The notes: generated by a model not told the origin, from the letters alone. DNA of 57,721 nucleotides from RGIG426 sp045598965 (GCA_045598965.1 JAZRVH010000032.1:1-57721); one strand, 5' to 3'. Shown: positions 43,255-51,697, numbered from the stretch's first letter. Numbers and translations: made by a program.

Positions 43255-43284
43255 CGGATTATTTGAATGAGGAAAGTGAAAACA

Positions 43285-44670
43285 ATGTCCAAAAGTTATG
43301 ATGTAGTCATTATCGGCGGCGGTATCGGCGGACTGATGGCGGCATACCGCTTGCGTCAAAATCAAGCGGAGCTCTCCATTGCCATTACCGAGCGTGGTAA
43401 GGCTATTGAAAAGCGAGTGTGCCCCGCCGGCGGCAACAAAACCTGTGTTCACTGCGACACATGCAGTATCACCAGTGGGTTTGCCGGTGCCGGTGCGTTT
43501 TCCGACGGTAAGTTTAATTTAGGCACCGCTTACGGTGGAACGCTCGGGGAGGAGTTAGGCGACGATGTGGCAAACGCCTATATCCGAGAGGTGGACGAGG
43601 TGCTGAATAAATACTGTACCTCCGGTGTTCCACGGGTGTATCACAGCAACGACGATTTGAAGCTTTTGTGCATCCAAAATAACCTGCGGCTGTTGGATAT
43701 GAATGTCAAGCACCTCGGCACGGATAATAACTTCAAAACGATGCAAAATCTTATTGACGGCATTGCCGCCACCGGCACGGATTTGTATACCCACTTCGAT
43801 TGCGAGAAAATCGAAAAGGAGGGGGAGGGCTATCGCCTGACCTACACAAACGGTGAGGTGCTTTTCGCCTCGCACGTGATTATTGCCACCGGTCGTGGTG
43901 GTGCGAATTTTGTGGCGGATTTTTGCCGTAGCTTTGATGTGCCGATGAAATCGAATCATATTGATATCGGTGTGCGTGTCGAGATGAAAGATTTGATTTG
44001 GAAACATTTTTCCGACAAAATTTATGAGCCGAAAATTCTATATAAAACCAAAACCTTCGAGGATCGTTGCCGGATGTTCTGCTTTAACCAGGGCGGACTT
44101 GTTTCGGCAGAGAACAATCACGGGATTATTACCGCCAACGGGCACTCCTTTGCCGAGGCGGACAAAAAGACGGAAAACTGCAACTTTGCGATTTTGTCCA
44201 GTATTCGGTTTACAGAGCCGTTTAATCAGCCCACGGAATATGCCGAAAACATCTCCCGTCTTGCGAATATGATTGGCAAAGGGAATGTGCTTGTACAGCG
44301 GTTCGGCGATTTGGTGCGGGGACGTCGTACCAACGACCATCGCCTGAAACAAAACACGGTAACGCCGACCCTTAAAGCCACGGCGGGGGATATTTCTTTG
44401 GTACTTCCTCACCGTATTCTCACGAATATTATCGAGACGATTTATGCTCTGGATAAAGTGGCCCCGGGTACCGCCAACGACGACACGCTTTTATACGGAT
44501 GCGAGAGCAAATACTATTCCATTCGTCCCGTGTTCAAAAACAACCATTTTGAACTGGTGGATGGGGTGTATATCATCGGCGATGGCAGCGGTATCTGCCG
44601 TGGATTGTCCCAATCGGGTGCAATGGGTATTTATGTGGCGGATTGTATCACAAATTCGCAAAATAACTAA
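43285..44670 (+). CDS. FAD-dependent dehydrogenase-like protein
   Basis: About 461 residues. The N-terminal Rossmann fold V-I-I-G-G-G-I-G-G-L binds FAD, and a second nucleotide motif I-I-A-T-G-R-G-G lies near residue 205. Cysteines in C-P-A-G-G-N-K-T-C-V-H-C-D-T-C near 50 suggest a metal or redox site as in the uncharacterised FAD-dependent dehydrogenases of this group. The end I-I-G-D-G-S-G-I-C-R-G-L resembles the final FAD-binding motif. The ATG at 43285 is 8 nt after TGAGGAAAG. The substrate is unknown. Confidence 0.85.
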   Translation: MSKSYDVVIIGGGIGGLMAAYRLRQNQAELSIAITERGKAIEKRVCPAGGNKTCVHCDTCSITSGFAGAGAFSDGKFNLGTAYGGTLGEELGDDVANAYIREVDEVLNKYCTSGVPRVYHSNDDLKLLCIQNNLRLLDMNVKHLGTDNNFKTMQNLIDGIAATGTDLYTHFDCEKIEKEGEGYRLTYTNGEVLFASHVIIATGRGGANFVADFCRSFDVPMKSNHIDIGVRVEMKDLIWKHFSDKIYEPKILYKTKTFEDRCRMFCFNQGGLVSAENNHGIITANGHSFAEADKKTENCNFAILSSIRFTEPFNQPTEYAENISRLANMIGKGNVLVQRFGDLVRGRRTNDHRLKQNTVTPTLKATAGDISLVLPHRILTNIIETIYALDKVAPGTANDDTLLYGCESKYYSIRPVFKNNHFELVDGVYIIGDGSGICRGLSQSGAMGIYVADCITNSQNN

Positions 44671-44683
44671 ATATAGTGGATAT

Positions 44684-44718
44684 GTGTGGAGTGGCACGGC
44701 CACTCCACACTATATTTT
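44684..44718 (+). terminator. Terminator after the FAD-protein gene
   Basis: GTGTGGAGTGGC (44684-44695) pairs perfectly over 12 bp with GCCACTCCACAC (44699-44710) around ACG, followed by TATATTTT. Confidence 0.82.
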
Positions 44719-44820
44719 GAACAAAAATCCGCCTTTTTTCGTCAAAAGTAACAAAAGATTAACGGGATTTCATTTGATTTTAGCAGGTTTGACAAACTTC
44801 CACGCTTTTAGATGAAACTG

Positions 44821-44850
44821 TTGACAAATTTGGTCGTTTTGTGCTAAAAT
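44821..44850 (+). promoter_or_regulatory. Sigma-A promoter of xpt
   Basis: TTGACA (44821-44826) is 18 nt upstream of TAAAAT (44845-44850). The 100 bases before it (44719-44820) are A/T-rich and I see nothing else in them. Confidence 0.8.
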
Positions 44851-44875
44851 AATCGTGTCAAAATTGAATGATTTG

Positions 44876-45020
44876 CCAATATAAATTTGGATATCGAGAT
44901 TACTCCGAGGGCCCAAATGTTTCTACCGTGAAGCCATAATTCACGACTATTGGTTCCCTTGTTTTTTCCGCATTATGTTGGCAAACAGACTGAGCTTTTC
45001 GGTCTGTTTTTTGTTTTTTT
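44876..45020 (+). promoter_or_regulatory. Guanine-class purine riboswitch with terminator
   Basis: P1 is CCAAT (44876-44880) with ATTGG (44949-44953). J2/3 is the conserved TTTCTACC (44920-44927). P3 is GTGAA/TTCAC around the loop GCCATAA. The following GACTAT has C at the specificity position (44947), which selects guanine or xanthine rather than adenine. P2 is TTTGG (44886-44890) with CCAAA (44913-44917), but its loop is 22 nt instead of seven. A terminator follows, AACAGACTGA (44984-44993) with TCGGTCTGTT (44999-45008) and T tracts. Ligand binding should promote termination of xpt. Confidence 0.9.
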
Positions 45021-45032
45021 GGAGGGCTTGCC

Positions 45033-45608
45033 GTGAAAGAGTTAGAAGATAAAATCCTAAAAGAAGGCAAAGTCCTGCCGGGAGAAGTGCTGAAGGTTGG
45101 CTCGTTCCTCAACCAGCAGATTGATACCGATTTGCTTTTTGCGATGGGTCAAGAGGGGGCTCGGCTGTTTGCCGACGCCAACGTGACCAAGGTGCTGACC
45201 ATTGAGGCTTCCGGCATTGCGTTGGCTGTTATGGTGGGTGCCGCTCTTCACGTGCCCGCTGTTTTTGCGAAAAAGAGCAAAACCATCAACGTCTCCGGCG
45301 ACGTGTATACCACCGTAATCCACTCGTACACCCACGGTAAGGATAACGATGTCATTGTCCCGAAAGACTATTTATCTGAGACCGACAACGTGCTGGTTGT
45401 GGACGATTTCCTCGCTACCGGCACCGCTGTGGAGGGTCTTTTGGATTTGGTGGGACAAGCCGGTGCCAAGGTTGCCGGCATTATCAGTGCGGTGGAAAAA
45501 GGGTTTCAAGGCGGCGGTGATACTCTCCGTGCAAGAGGGATTCGTGTAGAGTCTCTTGCCATTGTGGAGAGTATGAGCGACCAAAGCCTTACGTTCCGTG
45601 CCCAATAA
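45033..45608 (+). CDS. xpt: Xanthine phosphoribosyltransferase
   Basis: Xpt converts xanthine (and guanine) with PRPP to the nucleotide for salvage. The 191-residue protein starts with M-K-E-L-E-D-K-I-L and has the PRPP loop V-V-D-D-F-L-A-T-G near residue 126. F-A-K-K-S near 85 and the late Q-G-G-G-D segment fit Xpt. The start is GTG at 45033 behind TTGGAGGG. The guanine riboswitch upstream matches the known control of xpt in Bacillus. Confidence 0.96.
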   Translation: MKELEDKILKEGKVLPGEVLKVGSFLNQQIDTDLLFAMGQEGARLFADANVTKVLTIEASGIALAVMVGAALHVPAVFAKKSKTINVSGDVYTTVIHSYTHGKDNDVIVPKDYLSETDNVLVVDDFLATGTAVEGLLDLVGQAGAKVAGIISAVEKGFQGGGDTLRARGIRVESLAIVESMSDQSLTFRAQ

Positions 45609-45614
45609 CTTAGG

Positions 45615-45630
45615 TGTAAATTTATTTACA
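45615..45630. promoter_or_regulatory. 7-bp inverted repeat between xpt and the BMP lipoprotein
   Basis: TGTAAAT (45615-45621) and ATTTACA (45624-45630) form a perfect palindrome with a 2-nt centre, in the 55-nt gap. It may be an operator. No good promoter is visible here, so the transporter may be read from the xpt promoter. Confidence 0.35.
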
Positions 45631-45663
45631 TACATTCTAACAATTTTTCAGGAGGGAACACCA

Positions 45664-46965
45664 ATGAAAAAAATCATCAGCATTGTTCTCGTCGCTACTA
45701 TCGCTCTTATGTGCCTCGCTTTTGCGGGTTGCGATAATGCGAAGAACGAAGAGACCAGCAAAGCCGCCGAAAGCGTCGCCGATAATGCGGACCTGTCCGC
45801 TATGAAAATCGGTCTGATTTGCTTGCACGACGAAAACTCCACCTATGACAACAACTTCATCCAGGCAATGAAAGACGCTCAGAAAAACCTTGGCCTTAAA
45901 GACGACCAGGTTGTCATCAAAACCAACGTTCCGGAAGGTGCGGAGTGCTATGACACCGCTGCTGAGCTTGCGGATGCCGGTTGCAACTTCATCTTTGCCG
46001 ATTCCTTCGGCCACGAGAGCTATGTGATTCAGGCCGCCAAAGAGTTCCCGGATGTTCAGTTCGCTCATGCGACCGGTACCAACTCCCAGGTCGTGAACCT
46101 GCCGAACTATCACAATGCGTTCGCATCCATTTATGAGGGTCGTTTCCTTGCTGGTGTTGCCGCCGGTATGAAACTCAACGAGATGATTGAGGCCGGCAAA
46201 ATCAAGGCTGAGGAAGCCGTTATCGGTTATGTCGGTGCTTGGCCGTATGCCGAGGTTATCTCCGGTTACACCTCTTTCTTCCTGGGTGCTCGCTATATGT
46301 GCCCGACCGCTACTATGAAAGTTACCTACACCAACTCCTGGTTCGATATCGCTCTTGAGCGTGAAGGTGCCTTGGCCCTCATCAAAGCCGGTTGCGTCCT
46401 GATTTCTCAGCACGCTGACTCCGAGGGTGCTCCGAAAGCTTGCGAGGAGAACGACATCCCGAACGTCTCCTACAACATCAGCACCGCTTCTATCGCCCCG
46501 AAAACGGCGATTATCGCTTCTAAAATCAACTGGGCTCCGTACTATGAGATGGCGATTAAAGCCGTCGCTGCCGGCAAGACCTTTGACACCGACTGGTGCG
46601 GTACCATCGAGACCGGCTCCGTTGAGCTGACCGAAATCAATGAGAAAGCGGCTGCTGCCGGCACTGCCGAAAAGATTGAGGAAGTCAAAGCCAAGATCGT
46701 TTCCGGCGAACTGAAAGTGTTCGACACCGCTACCTTCACCGTGAAAGACGAAGCCACCATCAAAACCAACGAGGCGAACTTCGTTTCTGCTGACAACTAC
46801 AAAACCGATGCGGATGGTCACCTGACCTCCTACATGGCGGATGCGGTTGCTGACGATGCGTTCACTCCGGATACCGACGTCATCAAAGACGGCGAGTTCT
46901 CTGAGTCCTCCGTGCGTTCTGCTCCGTACTTCAACGTCATCATCGACGGCATCACTTTGATGTAA
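45664..46965 (+). CDS. BMP-family nucleoside-binding lipoprotein
   Basis: This is the substrate-binding protein of the ABC transporter encoded downstream, probably for purine nucleosides. A signal peptide ends in the lipobox L-A-F-A-G-C near residue 23, so the mature protein is lipid-anchored at the outer membrane face. The BMP/Med fold is seen in K-I-G-L-I-C near 49, D-S-F-G-H near 115, A-G-V-A-A-G-M near 165 and the late W-C-G-T near 316. The protein has 433 residues. AGGAGGG precedes the ATG at 45664. Its place between xpt and the permease genes supports a purine salvage role. Confidence 0.92.
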   Translation: MKKIISIVLVATIALMCLAFAGCDNAKNEETSKAAESVADNADLSAMKIGLICLHDENSTYDNNFIQAMKDAQKNLGLKDDQVVIKTNVPEGAECYDTAAELADAGCNFIFADSFGHESYVIQAAKEFPDVQFAHATGTNSQVVNLPNYHNAFASIYEGRFLAGVAAGMKLNEMIEAGKIKAEEAVIGYVGAWPYAEVISGYTSFFLGARYMCPTATMKVTYTNSWFDIALEREGALALIKAGCVLISQHADSEGAPKACEENDIPNVSYNISTASIAPKTAIIASKINWAPYYEMAIKAVAAGKTFDTDWCGTIETGSVELTEINEKAAAAGTAEKIEEVKAKIVSGELKVFDTATFTVKDEATIKTNEANFVSADNYKTDADGHLTSYMADAVADDAFTPDTDVIKDGEFSESSVRSAPYFNVIIDGITLM

Positions 46966-46985
46966 TTTTTCGAAAATCGCATACA

Positions 46986-47025
46986 AGGCAGGGCGAGAAA
47001 TCGCCCTGCCTTATGCTCTTTTTTT
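46986..47025 (+). terminator. Hairpin with delayed T tract after the lipoprotein gene
   Basis: GGCAGGGCGA (46987-46996) pairs perfectly with TCGCCCTGCC (47001-47010) around GAAA. The T7 run begins 7 nt later, so termination is probably partial. It could raise lipoprotein mRNA relative to the transporter genes. Confidence 0.65.
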
Positions 47026-47061
47026 CACCCCTTGTTTTTACACTAATCTCGGAGGTATACG

Positions 47062-48609
47062 ATGGCTAACGCAGCAATTGAACTGAAAAATATCAGCAAA
47101 CGCTTCGGCACCATCCAAGCCAACAAGGATGTCAATTTGACGGTCAACAAAGGTGAAATTTTGTCTTTGCTCGGTGAAAACGGCAGTGGCAAAACCACAC
47201 TGATGAATATGATTTCCGGCATTTATTTTCCGGACGAGGGTCAAATTTTCATCGACGGCGAGGAGGTTATGATTCGTTCGCCGAAGGACGCATTTCGCTA
47301 TAACATCGGTATGATTCACCAGCATTTCAAATTGGTGGATTTGTTTTCGGCGGCGGAAAATATCGTGCTCGGTCTGAAAGAAAAAGGCCCGTTCGATATG
47401 AAAAAGGTTTGTGCCCGTGTGGCGGAAATCAGTGAACGCTATGGCTTTGAAATCGACCCCACCAAAAAGATTTATGAGATGTCCGTCTCGGAAAAGCAAA
47501 CGGTGGAGATTATCAAGGTGCTGTATCGTGGTGCAAATATCTTGATTTTGGATGAGCCTACCGCCGTTTTGACTCCGCAGGAGACGCAAAAACTGTTTTC
47601 TATTTTGCGTCGTATGCGTGATGACGGCAAAGCCATTATCATTATTACGCACAAGCTGCACGAAGTGTTGGCGTTGTCTGACCGTGTATCCGTTTTGCGT
47701 AAAGGGCATTTTATCGGCACCGTCAAAACCTCTGAGACCAACGAAGCGGAGCTTACCGAAATGATGGTGGGCAAAAAAGTGAGTTTGGACATTGTGCGTT
47801 CAGAGCCGAAAGATCCGGTGGACCGTCTGGTTGTCGGCAGTATTGATGTTATCAACCACGAGGGCGTTAAGGTGCTGGACGATGTGTGCTTTACGGCTCG
47901 TTCCGGTGAAATTCTCGGTATTGCCGGTATCGCCGGAAGCGGTCAGCGTGAGCTTTTGGAATGTATTGCCGGTTTGCAAAAAGTGAATCGAGGAAAAATA
48001 TTATACAATAATCCGAAAACCGGCGAAGAAGAAAATCTTCGTGATAAAACGCCCCTCCAAATCCGTCAGCTGGGCGTGCGATTGTCCTTTGTGCCGGAGG
48101 ATCGCCTCGGCATGGGACTTGTGGCGGATATGGATATTATTGATAATATGATGCTGCGTAGTTATCGAAAAGGTTCGACGGCGTTTGTGGAACGCCATGA
48201 CCCGAAAGATCTTGCGGAAAATATTATTCATGATTTAGAGGTGGTTACTCCCAGTGCCACCACGCCGGTGCGTCAGCTCTCCGGCGGCAACGTCCAAAAA
48301 GTGCTGGTTGGCCGTGAAATTGCGGCGGCACCCACCGTGCTTATGGTGGCGTATCCGGTGCGTGGTTTGGACATTAACTCCTCCTATATGATTTACAATA
48401 TGCTTAATGAGCAAAAAAATAAAGGCGTGGCGGTTATCTTTGTCGGTGAGGACTTGGACGTGCTTATCGAACTTTGCGACCGCATCCTGGTTATCGGTTC
48501 CGGTAAAGTTGCCGGTATCGTCGAGGGCAGAGACGCCGACAAAAATGAAATCGGCTTACTGATGACAAAATCGGATAGCCTGCAAGAGGGGAGTGACGCC
48601 GATGAGTAA
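47062..48609 (+). CDS. Nucleoside ABC transporter ATP-binding protein (double NBD)
   Basis: The 515-residue protein has two fused ATPase domains as in NupO/BmpB-type transporters. The first has an intact Walker A (G-E-N-G-S-G-K-T-T near residue 36), M-S-V-S-E-K-Q signature and I-L-D-E-P-T. The second has a degenerate Walker A (G-I-A-G-S-G-Q-R-E) and Walker B (V-A-Y-P-V-R-G-L-D), with L-S-G-G-N-V-Q-K as signature, as is usual for this family. GGAGG precedes the ATG, and the stop overlaps the next gene. Confidence 0.93.
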   Translation: MANAAIELKNISKRFGTIQANKDVNLTVNKGEILSLLGENGSGKTTLMNMISGIYFPDEGQIFIDGEEVMIRSPKDAFRYNIGMIHQHFKLVDLFSAAENIVLGLKEKGPFDMKKVCARVAEISERYGFEIDPTKKIYEMSVSEKQTVEIIKVLYRGANILILDEPTAVLTPQETQKLFSILRRMRDDGKAIIIITHKLHEVLALSDRVSVLRKGHFIGTVKTSETNEAELTEMMVGKKVSLDIVRSEPKDPVDRLVVGSIDVINHEGVKVLDDVCFTARSGEILGIAGIAGSGQRELLECIAGLQKVNRGKILYNNPKTGEEENLRDKTPLQIRQLGVRLSFVPEDRLGMGLVADMDIIDNMMLRSYRKGSTAFVERHDPKDLAENIIHDLEVVTPSATTPVRQLSGGNVQKVLVGREIAAAPTVLMVAYPVRGLDINSSYMIYNMLNEQKNKGVAVIFVGEDLDVLIELCDRILVIGSGKVAGIVEGRDADKNEIGLLMTKSDSLQEGSDADE

Positions 48610-49714
48610 AAAGGAGCAAAAAACGGTTAAAGAACCGCTTGTTCACATTACCAAACGCAACAGTATGGTGTGGTGGCAAGCGTGGATTATCCGTGGTGTG
48701 GCTATCGTGGCGGCACTTCTTGCCTGTGCTTTAATAATTTTGTTGTTGACCGGCTATGACCCCATTAAGGTGTATGCCGAAATGATTAAGGGTAGCTTCG
48801 GTACTAACCGAAAATTCTGGGCGTTACTTCAAGGAATAGCGATGCTGCTTTGCATCTCTCTTGCGGTTACTCCCGCCTTCAAAATGAAATTCTGGAACTT
48901 GGGTGCCCAAGGTCAGGTGCTTGTCGGTGCATTGGCGTGCGGTGCGTGTATGTTTTATTTTAAGAGCACACTGCCCTCATGGCTGCTCATCGTGGTTATG
49001 CTGTTTGCGGCGGTGCTTGCCGGTATGGTATGGGCCTTGATACCTGCGTTCTTTAAGGCACATTGGAACACCAACGAATCGTTGTTTACGCTGATGATGA
49101 ACTACATTGCTCTTCAGCTTGTTTCCTTTGCGATTGCCTCTTGGGTGACCAGCGGCTCCGGCGTGCTCGGTCTTCTCAACTCGGATACCAACTGCGGTTG
49201 GCTTCCCGCTGTTTTCGGACAAAAGTATTTTATCAACGTGGTGTCCGTTGCGGTATTGACGGTAATTATGTATATCTACCTTAAATACACGAAACACGGT
49301 TACGAAATTGCCGTGGTGGGCGGCAGTGAAAATACCGCTCGCTACATTGGTATCAACGTGAAAAATGTCATTGTACGCACGCTGTTGTTTTCCGGTGCGT
49401 TGTGCGGTTTTGCGGGCTTCTTGCTCGTGTCCGGAACTCACCATACGGTGACCGGTACGTTGGAGGGCGGTATGGGCTTTACCGCCATCATGGTGTCTTG
49501 GCTTGCAAAATTTAATCCCATTGTGATGGTGCTTACCTCGTTCCTTATCGTGTTTTTGCAACGTGGTTCCAGCGAGATTGCCGCTACTTTCCGCTTAAAT
49601 GAAAGTGTGGCAGATATTCTTACCGGTATCATCCTGTTCTTTATTATCGGTTGTGAATTCTTTATCCGCTATAAAGTTAATTTCCGTAAAAAGCATAAGG
49701 AGGGAGAAGAATGA
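48602..49714 (+). CDS. Nucleoside ABC transporter permease 1
   Basis: A 370-residue membrane protein with about nine helices and a basic cytoplasmic N terminus. It belongs to the BPD_transp_2 family (N-L-G-A-Q-G-Q near residue 103, V-G-G-S-E-N-T-A-R-Y near 240), corresponding to NupP. The ATG at 48602 overlaps the end of the ATP-binding gene, and its own end overlaps the second permease (ATGA), so the three are translationally coupled. Confidence 0.92.
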   Translation: MSKKEQKTVKEPLVHITKRNSMVWWQAWIIRGVAIVAALLACALIILLLTGYDPIKVYAEMIKGSFGTNRKFWALLQGIAMLLCISLAVTPAFKMKFWNLGAQGQVLVGALACGACMFYFKSTLPSWLLIVVMLFAAVLAGMVWALIPAFFKAHWNTNESLFTLMMNYIALQLVSFAIASWVTSGSGVLGLLNSDTNCGWLPAVFGQKYFINVVSVAVLTVIMYIYLKYTKHGYEIAVVGGSENTARYIGINVKNVIVRTLLFSGALCGFAGFLLVSGTHHTVTGTLEGGMGFTAIMVSWLAKFNPIVMVLTSFLIVFLQRGSSEIAATFRLNESVADILTGIILFFIIGCEFFIRYKVNFRKKHKEGEE

Positions 49715-50700
49715 GTTTTTTGGACACCGCCGCTACCTTTGTGAATGCGGCGATTATTCAAGGTATCCCGTTGCTTTACGGTTCTACCGGTGAAATCATT
49801 ACCGAAAAAAGCGGTAACTTGAACCTGGGAATTCCCGGCATTATGTATGTGGGCGGCATTTCGGGTATTGTCGGTGCGTATTTATATGAACATTCCACCG
49901 CAACGCCGTCGGCATTTTGGTGTATTGTGATTCCGTTCTTGTTCTCGCTTTTGGGCTCGGCGTTGATGGCACTGATTTACAGCTTTTTGACCATCACGCT
50001 CCGTGCCAACCAAAACGTGACCGGCTTGGCGTTGACCACGTTCGGTATCGGTGTCGGTAACTTTTTCGGCGGCTCGCTGTTGTCGTTTTTCGACGAAAGC
50101 GGTTCGATTGCCGTTATCACGACCAGTAACTATTACAAGACAAAACTGCCCTTTGCGGATAGCTTGGGTCTGTTTGGTAAAACGTTTTTATCCTTCGGTT
50201 TTCTCGCCTATTTGGCTGTAATTATTGCCATTGTGGCGTCGTGGTATCTCAACCACACCCGCACCGGACTTAACCTGCGTGCGGTAGGTGAGAACCCCGC
50301 TACGGCAGATGCCGCCGGTATTAACGTTATTCGTCACAAATATCTCTCTACCATTATCGGCGGTATGATTGCCGGTCTTGGCGGATTGTATTTCGTTATG
50401 GACTACACCGGTGGCGGTTGGACAAACAACGGCTTTGGTGACCGTGGCTGGCTTGCCATTGCCATCGTTATCTTCGCTCTTTGGCGTCCACGTTCCGCCA
50501 TCCTCAGTAGTTTCCTGTTCGGCGGATTGTATATCGTCTGTGCCTATACGGAAGGTCTTTCCAACGCATCTAAGGAGCTTATTAAAATGCTTCCGTATGT
50601 TGTGACCATCGTGGTGCTTGTTATTACCAGTTTGCGTAAAAAGCGGGAATTCCAGCCGCCGGCAAGCTTGGGACTTTCTTACTTCCGTGAGGATAGGTAA
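49711..50700 (+). CDS. Nucleoside ABC transporter permease 2
   Basis: The 329-residue partner permease (NupQ-like), with about eight helices. It has the family's E-K-S-G-N-L-N-L-G-I-P-G near residue 31 and V-G-E-N-P-A-T-A-D-A-A-G near 193. It would form the heterodimeric membrane channel with the preceding permease. It is the last gene of the salvage and uptake operon. Confidence 0.92.
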   Translation: MSFLDTAATFVNAAIIQGIPLLYGSTGEIITEKSGNLNLGIPGIMYVGGISGIVGAYLYEHSTATPSAFWCIVIPFLFSLLGSALMALIYSFLTITLRANQNVTGLALTTFGIGVGNFFGGSLLSFFDESGSIAVITTSNYYKTKLPFADSLGLFGKTFLSFGFLAYLAVIIAIVASWYLNHTRTGLNLRAVGENPATADAAGINVIRHKYLSTIIGGMIAGLGGLYFVMDYTGGGWTNNGFGDRGWLAIAIVIFALWRPRSAILSSFLFGGLYIVCAYTEGLSNASKELIKMLPYVVTIVVLVITSLRKKREFQPPASLGLSYFREDR

Positions 50701-50713
50701 TAAAATGGCATAA

Positions 50714-50757
50714 AGAAAAGCGGTAAGATACAGTGACGTATCTTACCGCTTTTTGTT
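50714..50757 (+). terminator. Terminator of the xpt-nup operon
   Basis: AAAAGCGGTAAGATAC (50716-50731) pairs with GTATCTTACCGCTTTT (50738-50753) over 16 bp, ending in T5. The mirrored A tract may also end the convergent AbrB-type transcript. Confidence 0.9.
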
Positions 50758-50783
50758 TTAGGTGTGTAAACGTTTTTGGAAAA

Positions 50784-51041
50784 TTACTTTTTCTTGTCCT
50801 TGGTTTTTTTCAGTGCCGCCAAGCAGTTGGGGCAAATCAACTGCCCTTGAAAGGAGATGGTATCCTTAACCTCGCCGCAAAACACGCAGGACGGGTGGTA
50901 TTTTTTTAGGATAATCGAACGATCGTCGGTGAAAAATTCAATCGGGTCACCGAGTTCAATTCCGTAACGGCGGCGCATTTCCATCGGGATAACAACACGA
51001 CCTTGGCGATCAATCGACCGGACAATTCCTTCTGCTTCCAT
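50784..51041 (-). CDS. AbrB-type regulator with C-terminal zinc ribbon
   Basis: The 85-residue protein has an N-terminal swapped-hairpin DNA-binding domain of the AbrB/SpoVT/MazE class (G-I-V-R-S-I-D-R-Q-G-R-V-V-I-P near residue 5, G-I-E-L-G-D near 27). A Cys4 ribbon follows (C-V-F-C near 52, C-P-N-C near 69). This arrangement is common for AbrB homologues of clostridia, which act as transition-state regulators. AAAGGAGC precedes the ATG. It is divergent from mazF. Confidence 0.9.
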   Translation of the reverse strand: MEAEGIVRSIDRQGRVVIPMEMRRRYGIELGDPIEFFTDDRSIILKKYHPSCVFCGEVKDTISFQGQLICPNCLAALKKTKDKKK

Positions 51042-51090
51042 GAAAAACGCTCCTTTTTTACGAATACTCTTCTTTTCAGAATGTACGTCT

Positions 51091-51119
51091 ATTATCCCTC
51101 AAAAACCAATAATTGTCAA
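51091..51119 (-). promoter_or_regulatory. Sigma-A promoter of the AbrB-type gene
   Basis: On the minus strand, TTGACA (51119-51114) is 17 nt upstream of GATAAT (51096-51091). A start near 51084 gives a 40-nt leader. Confidence 0.8.
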
Positions 51120-51240
51120 TAGACAATATTCCCGATTATTGTGAAAGTTTTTGACACATTCTACCAATTTCGTCAACGGTTTTTGTCGTTTGTCGACGAG
51201 CCGTGTCGAAAAAACGTCACGCTCCAAACGGCGGGACGAG

Positions 51241-51326
51241 CATAGAATAGGAACAGAGAACAAATTAACGATTAAAGCCGCAAAAACACGGGTACACTAT
51301 GGTTGCAACGGCTTGTCTATTCTATG
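51241..51326 (+). promoter_or_regulatory. Long inverted-repeat structure before mazF
   Basis: CATAGAATAG (51241-51250) and CTATTCTATG (51317-51326) are perfect 10-bp inverse copies with 66 nt between. Inside, AAGCCG (51275-51280) pairs with CGGCTT (51309-51314). The 3' arm ends just before the mazF ribosome binding site. I found no convincing promoter for mazF in the 302-base gap. Confidence 0.5.
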
Positions 51327-51343
51327 AAAAAGGATGAAGCACT

Positions 51344-51697
51344 ATGACGGTTAAACGAGGAGATATCTATTATGCAGATTTAAGCCCGGTTGTGGGCTCA
51401 GAGCAAGGAGGCATTCGTCCTGTGCTGATTGTACAGAACGATGTGGGCAACCGATTCAGCCCAACGGTCATTGCGGCGGCTATCACCAGTCGTCAGGAAA
51501 AGGCTCGGTTGCCGACCCACATTAGGCTCTCGTCCACAAAAAGCGGGCTTACACGGGATTCTATTGTGTTACTGGAACAAATCCGAACCCTCGACAAACG
51601 CCGCTTAAAGGAGCATATGGGGCGTTTAGAGCCGTCGGCAATGCAGCGTGTAGATGAGGCGTTGTCGGTGAGTTTTGGATTAGGCGGAATAGGATAA
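51344..51697 (+). CDS. mazF: MazF/NdoA-type endoribonuclease toxin
   Basis: MazF enzymes cut single-stranded mRNA at short sequences. The 117-residue protein has K-R-G-D-I-Y-Y-A-D-L near the start, Q-G-G-I-R-P-V-L-I-V-Q-N near 22 and the late L-E-Q-I-R-T-L-D-K-R, the pattern of the Bacillus NdoA group. No antitoxin gene of the usual ndoAI kind precedes it in the same direction; the nearest candidate is the divergent AbrB-fold gene, which shares a DNA-binding fold with MazE. AAAGGATG lies before the ATG. Confidence 0.92.
   Translation: MTVKRGDIYYADLSPVVGSEQGGIRPVLIVQNDVGNRFSPTVIAAAITSRQEKARLPTHIRLSSTKSGLTRDSIVLLEQIRTLDKRRLKEHMGRLEPSAMQRVDEALSVSFGLGGIG

Noticed and set aside
51258..51316. Cyclic-di-GMP-I riboswitch suggested by CGCAAA, CACGGG and GGTTGC before mazF
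   Set aside because: The essential GGCAAAC/GGTTGCC P1 pairing and the GNRA-capped hairpin are not formed; the match is fragmentary.
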